Positions 38,576-51,684 of a stretch of 64,000 nucleotides of DNA are shown here, in pieces. The notes beneath the pieces were generated by a model. It searched no databases, was not told the origin of the DNA, and worked only from the letters and a program-made list of their open reading frames with translations. This DNA comes from Prinia subflava. Its lineage: Eukaryota > Chordata > Aves > Passeriformes > Cisticolidae. Both the position numbers and the translations under genes were made by a program. How positions within the stretch are numbered: position 1 is the stretch's first letter; the number at the start of each line of letters is the position of its first letter. The stretch lies in contig NC_086257.1 in the NCBI RefSeq assembly GCF_021018805.1, forward strand, positions 18,162,693-18,226,692, written 5' to 3'.

Positions 38576-41500
38576 TTCATTTTCTGTATCTAGATCAAAG
38601 TCCTTAGGAAATTTCTGATGTTTATGCACCTTCACATTTCCTACCAAAACAGTAATGGTTCACCTCTTTGCTCCTCCTTCTCCTCTACCTGCCCTCTCCT
38701 ACCTGAATAAATGGTCCAGCAGTTGGAAACAGCATTACATCCTATGACTGACCAAGCCTTTCCCAGCTAAGATATTCCTCCCATTCCAGCAGAAAACCCA
38801 GCTTGAGACATTTCATCTCCAAGCTATTCCTTCATGGCCTTTCTAGCAGCTACACCGACAGAAATATTTGTCAGGCTGCAGCATTTCCACCCCAGCGTGC
38901 AGCCCCAAGGATTTGTGATGCTCTGGTTTCCAGGTGCCCATGAGCAGGCAGAAGTGGTGGGGTTGGGACTCCCCAGGTGAGGGCTGCCACCAAAGGCAGC
39001 ACGACGTGAGACTGTGGAACAATTTCCTGCCAGCAGGCCTTTCACTGTGTTTGTGTGAGTCAGAATGTCAGGGTCTGGCCAGCTGTCAGGGCTCTAAGTG
39101 CAGAGAGGTTTCCTTAATGGCATTATTTCTGAGAAATAAACAATTGTCTGTCACTCATTACCACACGCAGGTCCTCGCATCTCTGAAATGCTGAAAACCA
39201 GCATCTTACAAACAAGGAAAATGAGTTATTAAGCAATTGGAAAATGATTATACAATTATGTTCTCTTCGGGTACCATTAGTCACAAGGAAGATGGAATAT
39301 ATCCAAGCTTTAAAAGTGAATTACTCATACAAAATTATGTCTGCTGAGAGTCACTTCTCCTCTAGGGTTCAATATCTACAGTGCAAGATTTTCAGAGAAG
39401 GTGAAGCAGGGAATTGTGGTAAAGCATTAGTGCAGAAGCCAGGTTTGAGCTCTATTCCAGCCATCAGTGGCGAGCAAGCTGCAACTGGCAGTAAGTCTGA
39501 GCTGGTATGGGCAGTCACAGACTGATGGTAGCAAAGCTGAGCAGGTTTGCAGCAAGGAGGAAACCAGCTCCTGCTTCTCATTAGAACAGATGTGCAAGAG
39601 GGAAAGCCAGTCATAGTTTACAGGCTGCAAATTCAGCAGTCCCACCACAGTAACAGTCTGTCCTACTTACAAGCAGGGTATTTTCATTTCAAACTAAAAC
39701 AGAGCCCTTTTTTGGCCAAGACTATTTCTGATGGACCACTATCACACCAAGCTCTGTAACCTCCACATACTCCATATCCTTAGAGAGATGAGAGTGGCCT
39801 CAACTACACTTTTGGGTCTCAGTGGGCTGCTTTTGGTTCTCTCCATCCTACAGCAAATTTTAAGCAGTTAACAATTCCAGCTTAAGTTCTCCGATTTTCT
39901 TTGCTGCTTGTACGTTCCAAACACGCTTCAAGTTCATTCTTGTGTCAGCATTAAACATTTCACACAGGTGTGGCCCCAGCAGAGCCGATAATAATTCCGC
40001 ACTTTCCCTGACCTTTTGCCCAACCTTCCTGTAAACTGGCACATCATCTTCCCCCTTTCCCACCAAAAAATAGTCGTTTTGTAATATAATACATTGCCTT
40101 GCCTTCAGCTGTGTTTGGGCTGCTGTGCTGCTCCATTGTGTCTCTTGGAATGCTTTTTACAGGTACTTCAGTGTAGTAAATGAAAGGCTGTAATACAGGA
40201 CAGGTAATAGACAAGATTACAGATTGTGTCTACTTGTCATTAGCTGAAATTAAGAGCTATATCAACAAACATCAACTGTCCTCTGCCAAAAAATAAAAAA
40301 AAAATCAAGATGTTTCAGTTTAGGTAGCACAGGAATGCACAGGGTTAATAAAAGAAAACCAAACCCCTGTAGTTGATCCAGTACAAGTTTAGTCATTGTA
40401 CCCATCCAGAACTCACTCTCATTTCATTCCTTCACTTCCTCATCAAGCAAGCATCAACTTATTGCAAGTATCTTCTTTCCCCAGCTACTGTCTTATTCTG
40501 TTTCACTAAACACTTCAGGACATGAATTCCACCTTCAGGACTGTCTTGTGCTTGTCATACTATGCAACTAAATAATTTCCACTTACAAAGGAACCTGCAT
40601 TTAAACCTTGAGTCTAGGTTTGCCTGGCTAGTGAGGAAAGATGAGATCTGGGTCTGTCAGGGAGTTTTGCAACCCTGCTCACGGAAAGCACACGGAGCAG
40701 AAGGGCTCCAGCACAGACTCTGAGTCATCGGCCGTGCCAGGGGTGGAAATCCGTCTCCCTGCCTGGACAAACCATTGTTTGAGCACGCTCAGCCAAAGCC
40801 CTAGGCACATCCCTACAGCCTGCTAGGGCAGTCACTCCCAGCCTCTGGTGCCAGTGCAGTTGCATGGATGGGTGCAGCCAGTGCACCTCCTGTACCGCTC
40901 CCACTGCAGCCTCCCAGCGTGGGGGACAGCACCAACCCTGCTTGTTCTGACTTGTTTTGAGAAGGACAGCAACGAAACCTGTAGCCAGGATCTTGATACT
41001 GGTAGCAAAGTGAAATGAATAGCTCCTTGCCCCTTGCCTAGCTTTCAGATACAGCCTCACAGAATCACTCTTGCATTTAAAAAATAATATTTCTGTATGA
41101 AGATTGTACAATAAGCTATTGGATTTAAGTTCAGGGCTTCCTTTCATGAACTGCAGGCTTTGGATCAGTACAAATCCACAGAGCTCCATCAGGGCTTCTG
41201 TCAGTCAACACCTGTCCAGCATATCAACCCCTGCCCTGTATAAATCTGTAGAGAAGTGCCATGAACTTGCATGGCAATCTGCCAAATCCCATCAGCTGAG
41301 AAACTATCCTGATGAGCACAATGTTCTCAGGGATGATTCACCCTCGTCAACATTGCCATTAGTCAGAATATTTTCAAAAGCAACTTTAACAAGGTTTAGG
41401 GAGCTCTTTAATAAACATGCATTTAAATGAGCTGTCTTGGAGCAGGGAGATAAATGAAGGAGGCCCACTGCAAGTTAGAACTGAAGTATGGCAAAACAAT

Positions 41501-43280
41501 TCTGCAAAATGTTTTATTCCTTATATAATCTCTCCTGACAGAACCTCAGGGGTTCACATTAAACACCATAAATCAGACCACCTGGGGCTCCCCTATGATT
41601 ATTGCAGCTGCATGCTGCAAGCTCCAGTAGAAGAAACGTTCCCTTTTATTGTAAGAAAGTAATAGGGCATAGCCCAAGTCTGCCAGAAAAATGCACAAAT
41701 CAAAAGCAGGCCCTGCACAAAATCAGCTTCTGATGTGTTCGTTTGCTCTGGATGTACGTGGCAAGCTGACAGTCAGAATCACTTTGTCCTCATTGATCAC
41801 CAATGCTTTTGCCAGCAAGGTGAGTAACATGTGGAACAGCCAATTCTAAAGAAATGTCAGTTCAATGGAAAATAAAACTGAGACATTTATTTTCATTTTC
41901 TATCTTCTCCTCAGTGAATTTCAGCAATTGGGAAAGGCACCAGGCTCTCTGCATGGGAGCCCAAGAGCACCTACAGCTCAGACAGTGATGCCACAGCCAC
42001 CACAGCTGTGCCTGCCCCTGGAGGGAGGCCCTCAGGGCCAGCAGCACCCCCCACCCACAGACCTGGACACTTTGTGGCTTCTGCCATATCCCTAGGCCCC
42101 ATTTTCATCAGCAAAGAAAGGTGTCAACTGCTGCCTGCCAGAGATAAGAAACAGATGTGGAAAACCTCAGAATATATGCCCACAAAAATTGATGGGGGGA
42201 AAAAAGTAGCAGTTTCCAGCAGTGTAAGAGTAACTTTCCTTCCCTTCTGCCTTGGTCCTAAACCCGACTGTTGACACTGATGAGGGGGAATTCTGTCTTG
42301 TGAGAACTTATCTGAGGTGAGCCCATGACATCTGTCCTAGGAGAAATTCTCACATCTCCTTAGAAACCTGCACTGTCCAAGAAGTCAGAGGTTGGTAAAG
42401 CCTTGATGTAGTCCTACAAAATCTTTGGTAACCAATATGACAAGGAACAGATCATTGCCATGAGTTACCTTGAAGCAGGATCACAGTGACAGGATCCTCT
42501 CTGGTGGTCCTTCATATCTTTGGCACAAGTAACTAATTTCTGTGGAAATGTCCTGCCTCGCCATCAGACCGCTGGGACACTGTTTGAACCGTGCAACCAA
42601 TCAGATAGGGCTTCATGCAGAATATTCTCTTATTGCAGTGCTGACATCTCTCAGGCATAAGGTCCCAGCCATTCAATAAAGCAAGCACTGGATCTTCTGG
42701 TTGGGCTTCATTCAGTGTTTTGGTTGTGAGTTTTGACAGCATACACAAAATGTGACAGAGCACATGTGCATATCCAAGGAGATTATTGAGGGAAAGAAAA
42801 TGAGAGATGATTGCTAGATAATGGATTAGGGGAAAACTAAGTGCTGTTTCAGTCCAGTACAACAACAGAAAATACTTGATATGGTAAATTACCACCTGAA
42901 GGAAAGTTTTTGTGAGATCACCCTCTTCTGATGTTGATTTTGGTGTAGGTTTGGAGGGTCTAAAAGTATACATTTTATTTATTTATATGCACACACAAGC
43001 TCCCTTCAGACATGTTTTCCTATGCTCAGGCTGAGAACAGCACACTCAGAGCAGAAAGTCCGATCTTGACTGTGCTTTATTAGGAAGCCTAGAGGAATTG
43101 CTGCTACCTGGAATGGGAGATGCAGGACTTGAGAATCATCTCAGTATTCAAGTCATCTTAAAAGAGAAAAAAAAACCCCACCAAAACAACCAAACAACAA
43201 GCCCAATAAAACAACCACATTTTCTTCCCAAGCAAATTAGTTACCTGAAAAAGCATTCTGCTTTCTAGCCCATCACCTTG

Positions 43281-43299
43281 TTTGACAGTACCTGTCAAA
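43281..43299. promoter_or_regulatory. TGACAG inverted repeat (MEIS/TGIF-type motif)
   Basis: TTTGACAG, a 3-base spacer TAC, then CTGTCAAA: perfect 8-bp arms. TGACAG is the core bound by TALE homeodomain proteins such as MEIS and TGIF. Binding is inferred from the word alone. Confidence 0.2.
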
Positions 43300-43563
43300 G
43301 ATAAAATCTTTCAATGAATTAAGGGAGGGGAAAGGCCAATCCCTCCTAGTTATGGTGCAGCGATTTACATCAGTGTAATTACATCTTCATTACTGTGGAG
43401 ACTGACTAAACCTCCAGGGAAACACTACTGGTACATAAGAACTTTGATTTTTAATTGCAATAGATCTGCTACTATATATCTAAATCTATTAAAACACATT
43501 TGAACAAGGAAAGATTAATAAAATGATAGTGCTAGATAGTTCAGATCTGTGAAATGTTAAACT

Positions 43564-43611
43564 AATTGCAGTGCATTCTTTCCAGCCTTGAAGTGGTAGT
43601 ACACTGCAATT
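43564..43611. repeat. inverted repeat with 10-bp arms and 28-base loop
   Basis: AATTGCAGTG at 43564-43573 is the exact reverse complement of CACTGCAATT at 43602-43611. The loop pairs only poorly, so a microRNA precursor is not supported. Confidence 0.7.
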
Positions 43612-44704
43612 GGGTCGTGACATTACATTGCAAGGGTAATATATAGATCTTTTTTACTAGCAGTACTCTCTCCCAGATCAATCTTAATATAAATTCCTAA
43701 TGCTTAGCAATTCTGATACTTGCCTATAATTCAAATGCTAATATCAGTTTAACCTGGAATTTACTGCAATCACTTTCCCTCTGAAAAGTGCCCTCTTTTA
43801 ATCAATGAAAACTGCCATTCTGAGGGCCTTCTCTTCAAACAGTGAAATCAATCCCCCTCATCACTGGCAGGCTCTTCAGCTGGAAGAACACCCAGCACTT
43901 GAAGAAACTGGTGTAAAGATGCAGAACACACACACTGCCTGCTTCTCCAGAGACACGCTCAGGTCTGACCCCCAGCAGTAACACATCCCTCTCCACAACC
44001 CCACCACACAAGCAGAGAGCCTCACTTCGTCTGTGCCCTAAACAATTTGTCTCAGAACTCTGAAACATGAGTTTGCCCCACAAAACAAAGCCTGAATCAT
44101 CAGATCCCCCTGATGATTTTATACCTCTGCACAGATTTTAAGGGGGGAGTGTCGTTACCTCCCTTACACTTTGTCCAGGCTGGTGTTCGTGTGTGTCTGT
44201 GTGTTTGGAAGGGTTTCACTTTATTAGGGCTGACCTGCAACATACTTTTTTCAAGGTTTGCAGATCCTCCTTGCAGCCTCCCCCCTCCCCCAGCCTGGTG
44301 GACCTGCAAGAATGGTTCCTGCTAAGAACTTTTCTCACACTCAGTGCTTTGTGTAAGGCTGCATTTTACACAAATAATCAAGAATACATGTGAAAATGAA
44401 GGAATACAAATAAAAAATTAAACTGATTAAACAAAAAAGCCCCATGTTAATGCAGCCTGTGGCATGTCCCAGAATTTGAAGACAAATACTAAGTTTTCCC
44501 TGTCTTTTCAGTCTGTTGTTATTCAGTTGATTTTAGCAGAGTGGATCCTTAAAACAGATTTCAATTTGTTTCAACTGAATTGACAATTATAGCATTAGAT
44601 TTTTGCATTGGTATATTTTAGAGAAAAACATAAATTAATATGCATGTGTGTCTATATTGAGTATTAGTAAACTTCCTGTAATTTAATTATTAAAAACATC
44701 TTAC

Positions 44705-44735
44705 ATTTTCACAGTGCGGTTTTTCCGTCTCCATT
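44705..44735 (-). other. weak 31-nt microexon-like interval behind a GA-rich tract
   Basis: The plus-strand GA-rich tract at 44751-44787 is a strong pyrimidine tract on the minus strand. It is followed by TTTTGGTAG, 31 nt containing two CpGs, and then AAT|GTAAGA. One frame is open and reads METEKPHCEN after one leading base. The acceptor quality comes from low-complexity sequence, so chance is the first explanation. Confidence 0.1.
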
Positions 44736-44750
44736 CTACCAAAAGGGGTT

Positions 44751-44787
44751 GAGGGAGAGGGAGAGACAGAGAGAGGAAGAGGGAGAA
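44751..44787 (+). repeat. GA-rich purine tract
   Basis: 37 bp of G and A with a single C, including GAGAGG and GAGAGA units; degenerate microsatellite. Confidence 0.85.
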
Positions 44788-45184
44788 CTAGGCTTGAAAC
44801 GTAATGCAAGGAACAAAAATCAAATTTCTTCTGAACCAAAATTTGTTCACCATGAGCTTAGCAGAGCTGGTACGGGCACTGCAGCACAGGAATTACATGT
44901 TGCCTGCAGAGGCCCATTGCTTTCAGCAGACCTTCTTTCAGGTGCAAAGCATCCCCATCATTTCCTAGGACAGCCTTTTGCACAGCAGGCAGAAAGCTCT
45001 GCTCCTCACGAATGCAAATTCATCGCTGTCTTTGGGGCTCCTCTAGTGCCCACCCATTCACAACAAGTAAATCACAGAGAGAAGCAGGATTTAACTCGGA
45101 ACAGCTTTGCTTTTGCTGATATAACTTCGACCCTTGATGATAGTTAATGTCAGGGTTTTTTTGCATTCAATTAATTTAACGGTC

Positions 45185-45232
45185 CAGATTTTTAATTTGC
45201 ATTTCATTTAACATTTCAGATTTTTAATTTGC
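45185..45232 (+). repeat. 16-bp direct repeat, 32-bp period, with octamer word
   Basis: CAGATTTTTAATTTGC occurs at 45185-45200 and 45217-45232. The first copy runs into ATTTGCAT, the POU octamer word, and the area is rich in TAATT cores. Confidence 0.85.
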
Positions 45233-46802
45233 CAGATATTGTTTATCAAGTATTCATTTCAGCGCCTTTCACTGTATATACAGTGCACACTCCTCAGTAA
45301 TTAGTGTGTAGTAAATTAATTCTCTCCTTGTTCCTTCATCAGATAGTGGATTAAGAAACTTTCACTGTATCAACATAGTGAGCTAGATTAGGAATTTCCC
45401 ATCTATAATACCTTTGTTTAATATTTGTCTTGTATATGTTATGCTGCCTTAATGCTTTAAATGATAAGAAATGTTATAGTTAGAAGCAGAAACCTCCAAT
45501 TAATTTGGAGTCACACATTTGTTTGAAATTATTAGACTCACATTAAATGTGTTCATGTGGTTCTACTGTGTCTACTCCTTTAGACATCCCTACATTTTCT
45601 TTAAGGAAAAATGTTTGTTGTATTTATATAAAGGATATTAAAGCCACCTGATGATTTTCTTCAACCAGCATGAGCCTCAAATCACATCCAAAATAAACAC
45701 CTCATTACAGACCTGTCTTCTCCATTCTGTCAAAATGGGCCAAAGAGCAGCAAGTGTCCTCTTACAAATCCAGGGAAAATAATACACAGACTCAATAGAA
45801 GGGCATTACCACCACAGTCCACTGAAATCCCGCGTGTTTCGCAAACACTTTCACAGTTCATTTCACCTTTTCCCTGTCCACTAAGACACACAGCACACAG
45901 ACTCAATTGTTCCCCGGTCAGTCCAAACTCAGAGAACACCTTTGCTCAGTGATTAAGGCTCCTCTGTGCAAACTATATTCATCTCTAACTGAAATGCTCT
46001 TGCAGAGCTCACCCGCCTGCATGTTTTGGTGTAACAGGCAAGTGCCCAAAAGCTTAGAAAATATTTTACAAGGGATATTTATGCCTATAGAGTCAATGGA
46101 CATTTTGTTCGGTTGTGTTTGTTCTTCGTGCTTTCAAAGTCTGCAAATTTATGGATACAATTTATCCCTTCTATGACGGAAGCAGGTATTATGAGTGATG
46201 TGTGACAGAAGGAGGAGACACTGGTCCTTTCTGAACCTCTGCCCAAAATGTCTCATGTCACATCAAGCACCCATGCAAGCACACAGAGTGCTGCAATCTG
46301 GTTTGGACAAGCTTCAGCACTGGCTAACAGGGAAGGGCAAAGTGGTGGAGCAGGGATCTGGGGCAGAAGGGGTTTGGAGTTTGACTTTTTCCCAAAAACC
46401 TCACTGCTGAGCAGTAAGAGCCATGCACAACCTGGGACTGAAACTATCCACAGCCATGTGATAGATCCCAGATTTCCCCATTGCTTTTCTATTTGAACCA
46501 GAAGACATACAGAAACACCATTTACACATGGGAAATGGCAGCAGAGAACAACTGCTGCTTCTGTTCTTCACCAGCATCTAACACAGGACATAAAAATGTA
46601 CTGAAAAGAATGAATTTGCAACAAGGCACAGGAAAAATATCACTGAAATTCTTTGGAGAGCTAATAATGGAGATAATTGTGCCTTCCTTCTCACCCAAAG
46701 CAATAAGACCTTCCTTTCCACATTTACCACATTTTTATTTAAAGGTTACAAAAATAACTAATATATGTGTGTGACTGTGGGAAACTCAAGTTAGAGCAAA
46801 AG

Positions 46803-46815
46803 AAAAAAAAAAAAA
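46803..46815 (+). repeat. A homopolymer (13)
   Basis: Thirteen A followed by TAAACACACC. Confidence 0.85.
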
Positions 46816-47295
46816 TAAACACACCAACAAACTAAGAAATCCTGCTGTTCCTTTCTTCATGAGATAAGTAGATCTCCCTAAAGATCAGGTTGCAGTTGCA
46901 CCTCTCTCCCCTGGCTGCTCACAGCCACAGGGGCAGCGAGGGAGGATGTCCTGTGCCAGCTCCACGCTCACACTCACTGAGTGTGTTTGGGGCAGGAGAG
47001 GGGAACACACCTGAGCCACAGCCCCTGCCAGTGCTGCCCAGGATTTTGTACATACCCCTAACACATGGCAAAGCACAGATTTGGGAACTGTCTGTCCCCT
47101 GACAACTGTTTGTCATGGACACAGAAACTGCAGGATTTGGTCCCAAGCTCGCTATTGCAATTTCAGCAAAAGAAAGCAAATCATTAGTATGACAAGGGTC
47201 TTCCTAAGAATGAGACATTGAATAAAAGCAGATCTTTAAAGCTGTGACAAGTTGATAGTAATATTTCTTTTGCTGTTTGGGCTCCTAAGTCCAAG

Positions 47296-47353
47296 CAACA
47301 CACACAAAAACAAAACAAAACAAACAAAAACAAAACACCACAACACACCACAA
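47296..47353 (+). repeat. 58-bp A/C-only low-complexity tract
   Basis: Only A and C throughout: CA units, then CAAAA-type units, then CACCACAACACACC. Confidence 0.9.
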
Positions 47354-48789
47354 TGATCTTACAAAAATGCAAAGTGAGATGAAAATCGTATATGTTGTAT
47401 TTCTTCTGTGGTTGGAACACATTTTGTCTTGGAATAAAAGATCATGTTTTATTTTATTTAGAAAGTTTAGGCTTCATTTTTTTTCAAAACTAAAATATTC
47501 AATTTATTCAGTAAATAGTCTATCAGGATAAAGGGTCACTGAGTATGCCAAGGGAAAGTATATCTTTTGAATTAAAGGATCGAAAACTCAGTCAGGCAGA
47601 ATACTGGTTGCTCTCAAGAACATTATGGGAACTAATGAAAGAACCCCATTTCCTGCCTTATACAATTAAGTAATCAGCTGCCTTTGGTTACCCCTAACAA
47701 CTTACACAGACAAGGGGATTACTAAGCAAACAGACTGCAGCATTTCAGAATACACAGTCAACGGGAATGCTGAAATGACATGCATTCCCAGGGGAGTCAC
47801 TACCTTTTCAATTTTAAGAGAAGGAAGTGGGATTATTGAAAATTTAGGACTTGGCAGACCTTTACAGAAATGCTCTGGTTGATGTAATGTGCGCTATCTA
47901 AGTTAAGTACAAAAATAACCCTTGCCATCTGAAGAATGTTTCCCTTACTACCTCTTCTCCAAGATACAGTGAATTCCTGATTTGGTTCAAATGAAGGGAT
48001 GCTTAGATACAAAATAAAACTATCTTGTTTGGGCCAGAAGAGATTCTTATTATCATACTTAAGGTCTGAAGTAGTACGCTGTGAAAAAATCTGACATTTA
48101 ACAAACACTGTAGCTTCAGCTGGGGGTAAATTTTATATCTGAAAAGTAGGGAAAATATTTCTTAATCTCTTCAGAGAGACTTAGTTTGCACAAAACAAGC
48201 AGTGAACAGTCTTCCCCACTGCCTCCTCCTCCTGTTGGGAACAGGCAGAGTTTCAGTGCTCAGCAGTCACTAGAATTTTTTTAGATTTATGACTTTGGCA
48301 GAAGCTGTGCCAAGAAGTTTTGGGGATCCATCCCTAAACAAACGCCTTGAGGAGAGGTGAAATAAACACAGCTTGGTTTTCTGACAGCAGGGAAGTAGTA
48401 CTTGGAGTTCCTTTTTCTTCATGTTTAATAGATTTTGCTGTCCTCTTTTCAATTAAATGCTACTGCTGGTGGCATAACAAAACCCGGAGGTACTTTTGTG
48501 ACACCCTGCAGCCTTCTGGGGAAGGTGAGGGGAACTTTCCATTGGGCTGCTGCAACCTGTCAAATAAAAATCTGAAAGTCTGTCAGCAGAAAGGAGTAAT
48601 AAAGATATTTACAACTGGATGAGAAAGAAAAAATAACGGGAGAAAGAACATGAGCAATAGTCTTGTTCTAGAGTGACTGAATGTCCAAAGTAAAGAAAAA
48701 TTAAAATGCTCACTTGAAACTGCCAGAGTGCTAGAAGTGCTGAATGGAATAGTGCTTCAGAAAGAAGGTAAATATTCACTCTGACTTAC

Positions 48790-48870
48790 TATTATCTGCT
48801 GAGCCACTAGAGACATATTAAATAAACAGCTATGCAATGTTGAAAATACTTCCAAAAGAATAAAAGAAAA
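48790..48870 (-). other. candidate 81-nt exon or pseudo-exon, phase 0 to phase 0
   Basis: On the minus strand a pyrimidine-rich stretch (CCTCTCTTTCTCTGTTATC) lies about 15 bases upstream of TGACAG. Then come 81 nt (27 codons) and a donor ATA|GTAAGT that matches the consensus after the junction but not before it. Only phase 0 is open; the other frames end in TAG. The peptide starts FSFILLEVFSTLHSC and ends MSLVAQQII. It is not recognised. Phase agrees with the exon at 63786-63912, which lies some 15 kb upstream in the transcript. Confidence 0.15.
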
Positions 48871-50592
48871 CTGTCAGCATTGCCAAAAGATAACAGAGAA
48901 AGAGAGGAAAAAAATCTTGTAGTTATGAGACATGGAAAGTGAAATTTATTGTAAAAGAGCATTGCCTCTCAGTTTTTAACAATGTGAATTCTCTCCTGCA
49001 CGGTCAGGCTGCACAGTCCCCACCACAGGGTGATCTAATTATTGAGGAAACATTTGCTAATGACAGCACCTGGCTGCTCTTTTGTGTTTAACTTCCCTTT
49101 CCTGCTCCCACAGCCTCAGGTTCACAGGACCCAGGCATCTCTGCAGAGTTGCTCATGGATACAATAATAATCTGACCTGGCCAGTGGTGGCAAGTACAGT
49201 TAGTGACTTGGCTACCATTCCTCAACTGACAAGCTTGGAGCTGCTCTAAATTACCATGATTTTCCAACTCACTTTCCATCTCATCCTGGACAGATCCAAA
49301 ACTGGCTCCAAAGTTTTTGATTATTTAACTCGTCCCCCTTCCCCTGTGTCCTCAGGTGTCGAGGTTTGGGCAATGCACAACTGTGTGGTGTTGGGCAGGG
49401 GGAATTTAGAAAGAGGATTAGGCAATCTGACATCAGAGATGAGATTACACACTGAAAGAGAACCTCAGGTTTTTTGGTTGTCCTGGTGGCTTGGATTTAA
49501 TTGCAAATGGATCCTTTTCCAATTTCATCCAAAATTACTAAAAACTCCACTAAAACAAGCCTTCCTTGAAATCCATCATGTAAGATCAGCCACACTTTCT
49601 AAAGAAAACTTGGGGGCCAAGCTTCAGGAAGCAGCAACACACCTCAGACACAAATCCCAAACCAGCCCAGCCCCGTGAGCAGGGCACAGCCTCACCTTGC
49701 CACTGGAGCAGCCAGAGCTGCCACCTGCCTGCCCTGGACTGCAGCCAAGCTTGTTGGTACAACAAACCTGCTCCGGGACTTGATGAAGTGCAGTTTGGTA
49801 TATAACATCACATGGCCCTCACTCTGCTTTTAGTACACACTGGTGGTGTTTTCCTGCACAGCATCAGAGAGCCAGCGCTGGACACGTGCAGCTCTGTCCC
49901 TCCACAGACACATTTTTATCACTCAGAGTCTTCCTGTTCCATGCTGCCTCCTCTTGAGCCTCTTAAGCTGTGAGCTCTGGAGTCAAGAGCTGGGATTCAT
50001 GATCAGATTTAGACCCCTGGACAGAATTTTTTAAAAGAAGCATTTTTCTCCTTATTTCAACACAAACAGCACAAATTTTATCTGAAAATTAAGATGAATA
50101 AAGTCTTTAAATGACCTCTGTTGCTTTCCTAGGAAACTTCCCATGATTTATTATCAAACCAAACATTATTTTTGTGGCTAATCCTGCCTCTTTTTTGGGA
50201 AAGGAAAGAGACAGTAAGACCTGGAGTAGCAGATCACAATCCAGAGAGGGGCTAACTCAGCAGAGAGGCAGCTAAGCAAACCAGGATACCTTGAAGGAGG
50301 CAAGGGGTTTATTTGTATTGCTCTGCTCTTACAGGTGGAGCAACACAGCTCCAGACAAAGGACAGGGGGCTTTGTTGCATCCTTTCTGTCACAGTGAGAC
50401 AGAGCTCTGCTAACATTCCATGCATTTATTTAATCAGTGCTGTTCAGCAGAGCTGGTCAGAGACTGCACTCCCTGGAGATGCTGTGCCAGATCCCTGAGG
50501 AGATCCATCCCTAATGGGGTTTTTTAGACATATTTAACTGCCACAGTGCAGAGTTAGCAAGGGGGAATTTCCCTATTCCAGCCAGGAAGGTT

Positions 50593-50609
50593 AAAAAAAA
50601 AAAAAAAAA
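50593..50609 (+). repeat. A homopolymer (17)
   Basis: Seventeen A between GGTT and GTAC. Confidence 0.9.
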
Positions 50610-50622
50610 GTACAAAATATCA

Positions 50623-50644
50623 CAGAAAGTGTCAGAAAGTGTCA
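50623..50644 (+). repeat. 10-bp tandem duplication
   Basis: CAGAAAGTGT occurs twice head to tail, plus two matching bases, just downstream of an A17 run. Confidence 0.85.
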
Positions 50645-51672
50645 ACACAAACTGTAATATTCAGTGATTGACTAAAGGCTGCAAACAGAAATAAAAGAAA
50701 AAACTAAGCTGTGTTTTCCAATCACACTTCACAGAAATACAGGAATTGCTGTAGATTTAGATTGTTCTCTGGGCAGTAATAGCAACAAACCTAGAAATCT
50801 TTTTAATATCTCATGCCAGAATTCTGAACAGAAAACATCCAGCGGGTGTTTGTAGCTATTATAGCATAGATCTAGAAAGTAAACTAGCAGCTTCCCAAGC
50901 AAGAAAAGGGCACTGAGTGCAAAGAGATGAAAGAGATTAAAGAAACAAATCAGACTACCAGCAATAATGGATGTCTTCAGCCCCTTCCTATGCACTACTT
51001 ATGTATCACAGTGCTCACAATTGCTTTTCCTGCTTTGTCATCTTGAGATGATTGCTCTTTAGATTAGAGAAAAAGCAAATAAAAACTAAGACATAATGAA
51101 CTGTAAAGGATTAAACTGGGTACTTCACACAACTTCTTCTGCAATACAAGAGCAAGGAGATGATCAGTGAAGTTAAAAGGCAGCGTAGCTAAACAACACA
51201 TGTTTAAATGCATGGTTTGCTGCATCCTATGGAAAAGTCTGTCCTCACTCCCCCTCGGCTTTCATGGTGACACACTGGGAGAGGGGTAGCTTTTATCCTG
51301 CCTTGTTTTCCTTTCACACAGAAGGTCTTATTCCCTAATTCATCTATCCTCATGGCCCGAGAAATCCACATCTTTACTCCAGGTCTCCCTGCCGTTCCAG
51401 ATGGAATCCTTTTCTACTGCTAGGATACCTGTGAAGGATAGTTATTTTAAAAAATAGCCAGACCACATCCAAAGAGGATGAATTAAATTCTCTCTCTTCA
51501 AAATTTTGTCTTTTCCTCACTCTTGACCATACCACCATCTTTTCTATTACTTCAAACATAAGCTTATCTTGCTTGATAAGGTGTTTCATACTTTATCACC
51601 TACCCCATCTTCTGCTTCATCCTCATTCCAATATATCAGTCTGAAAAACATTTGCTACATTGACAAACAGAT

Positions 51673-51684
51673 AAAAAAAAAAAA
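51673..51684 (+). repeat. A homopolymer (12)
   Basis: Twelve A between AGAT and TTACAC. Confidence 0.85.

Larger units (their letters stand above)
37189..47295. other. non-coding DNA, no gene recognised
   Basis: No supported gene. The two longest ATG frames of the window are here: 154 codons at 40725-41189 and 146 codons at 42533-42973, both minus strand. Neither shows a recognisable motif or paired splice sites, and such lengths are expected once or twice by chance. The other structures are a 21-bp direct repeat at 38527, a TGACAG palindrome at 43281, a 10-bp-arm inverted repeat at 43564 and a repeated AT-rich word at 45185. Confidence 0.45.

Noticed and set aside
40725..41189. Longest open frame, 154 codons, minus strand
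   Set aside because: No recognisable domain, no paired splice sites; one or two frames of this length are expected by chance in 64 kb.
42533..42973. 146-codon minus-strand frame with hydrophobic stretches and a CQHCNKRIFC word
   Set aside because: Two Cys pairs are too few and too loosely placed for a zinc finger, and no splice or promoter signals support it.
43564..43611. Possible microRNA hairpin
   Set aside because: Only the outer 10 bp pair well; a precursor needs about 22 near-paired bases per arm.
49256..49678. 140-codon plus-strand frame
   Set aside because: Opposite strand to the supported gene, no known motif, no flanking signals.
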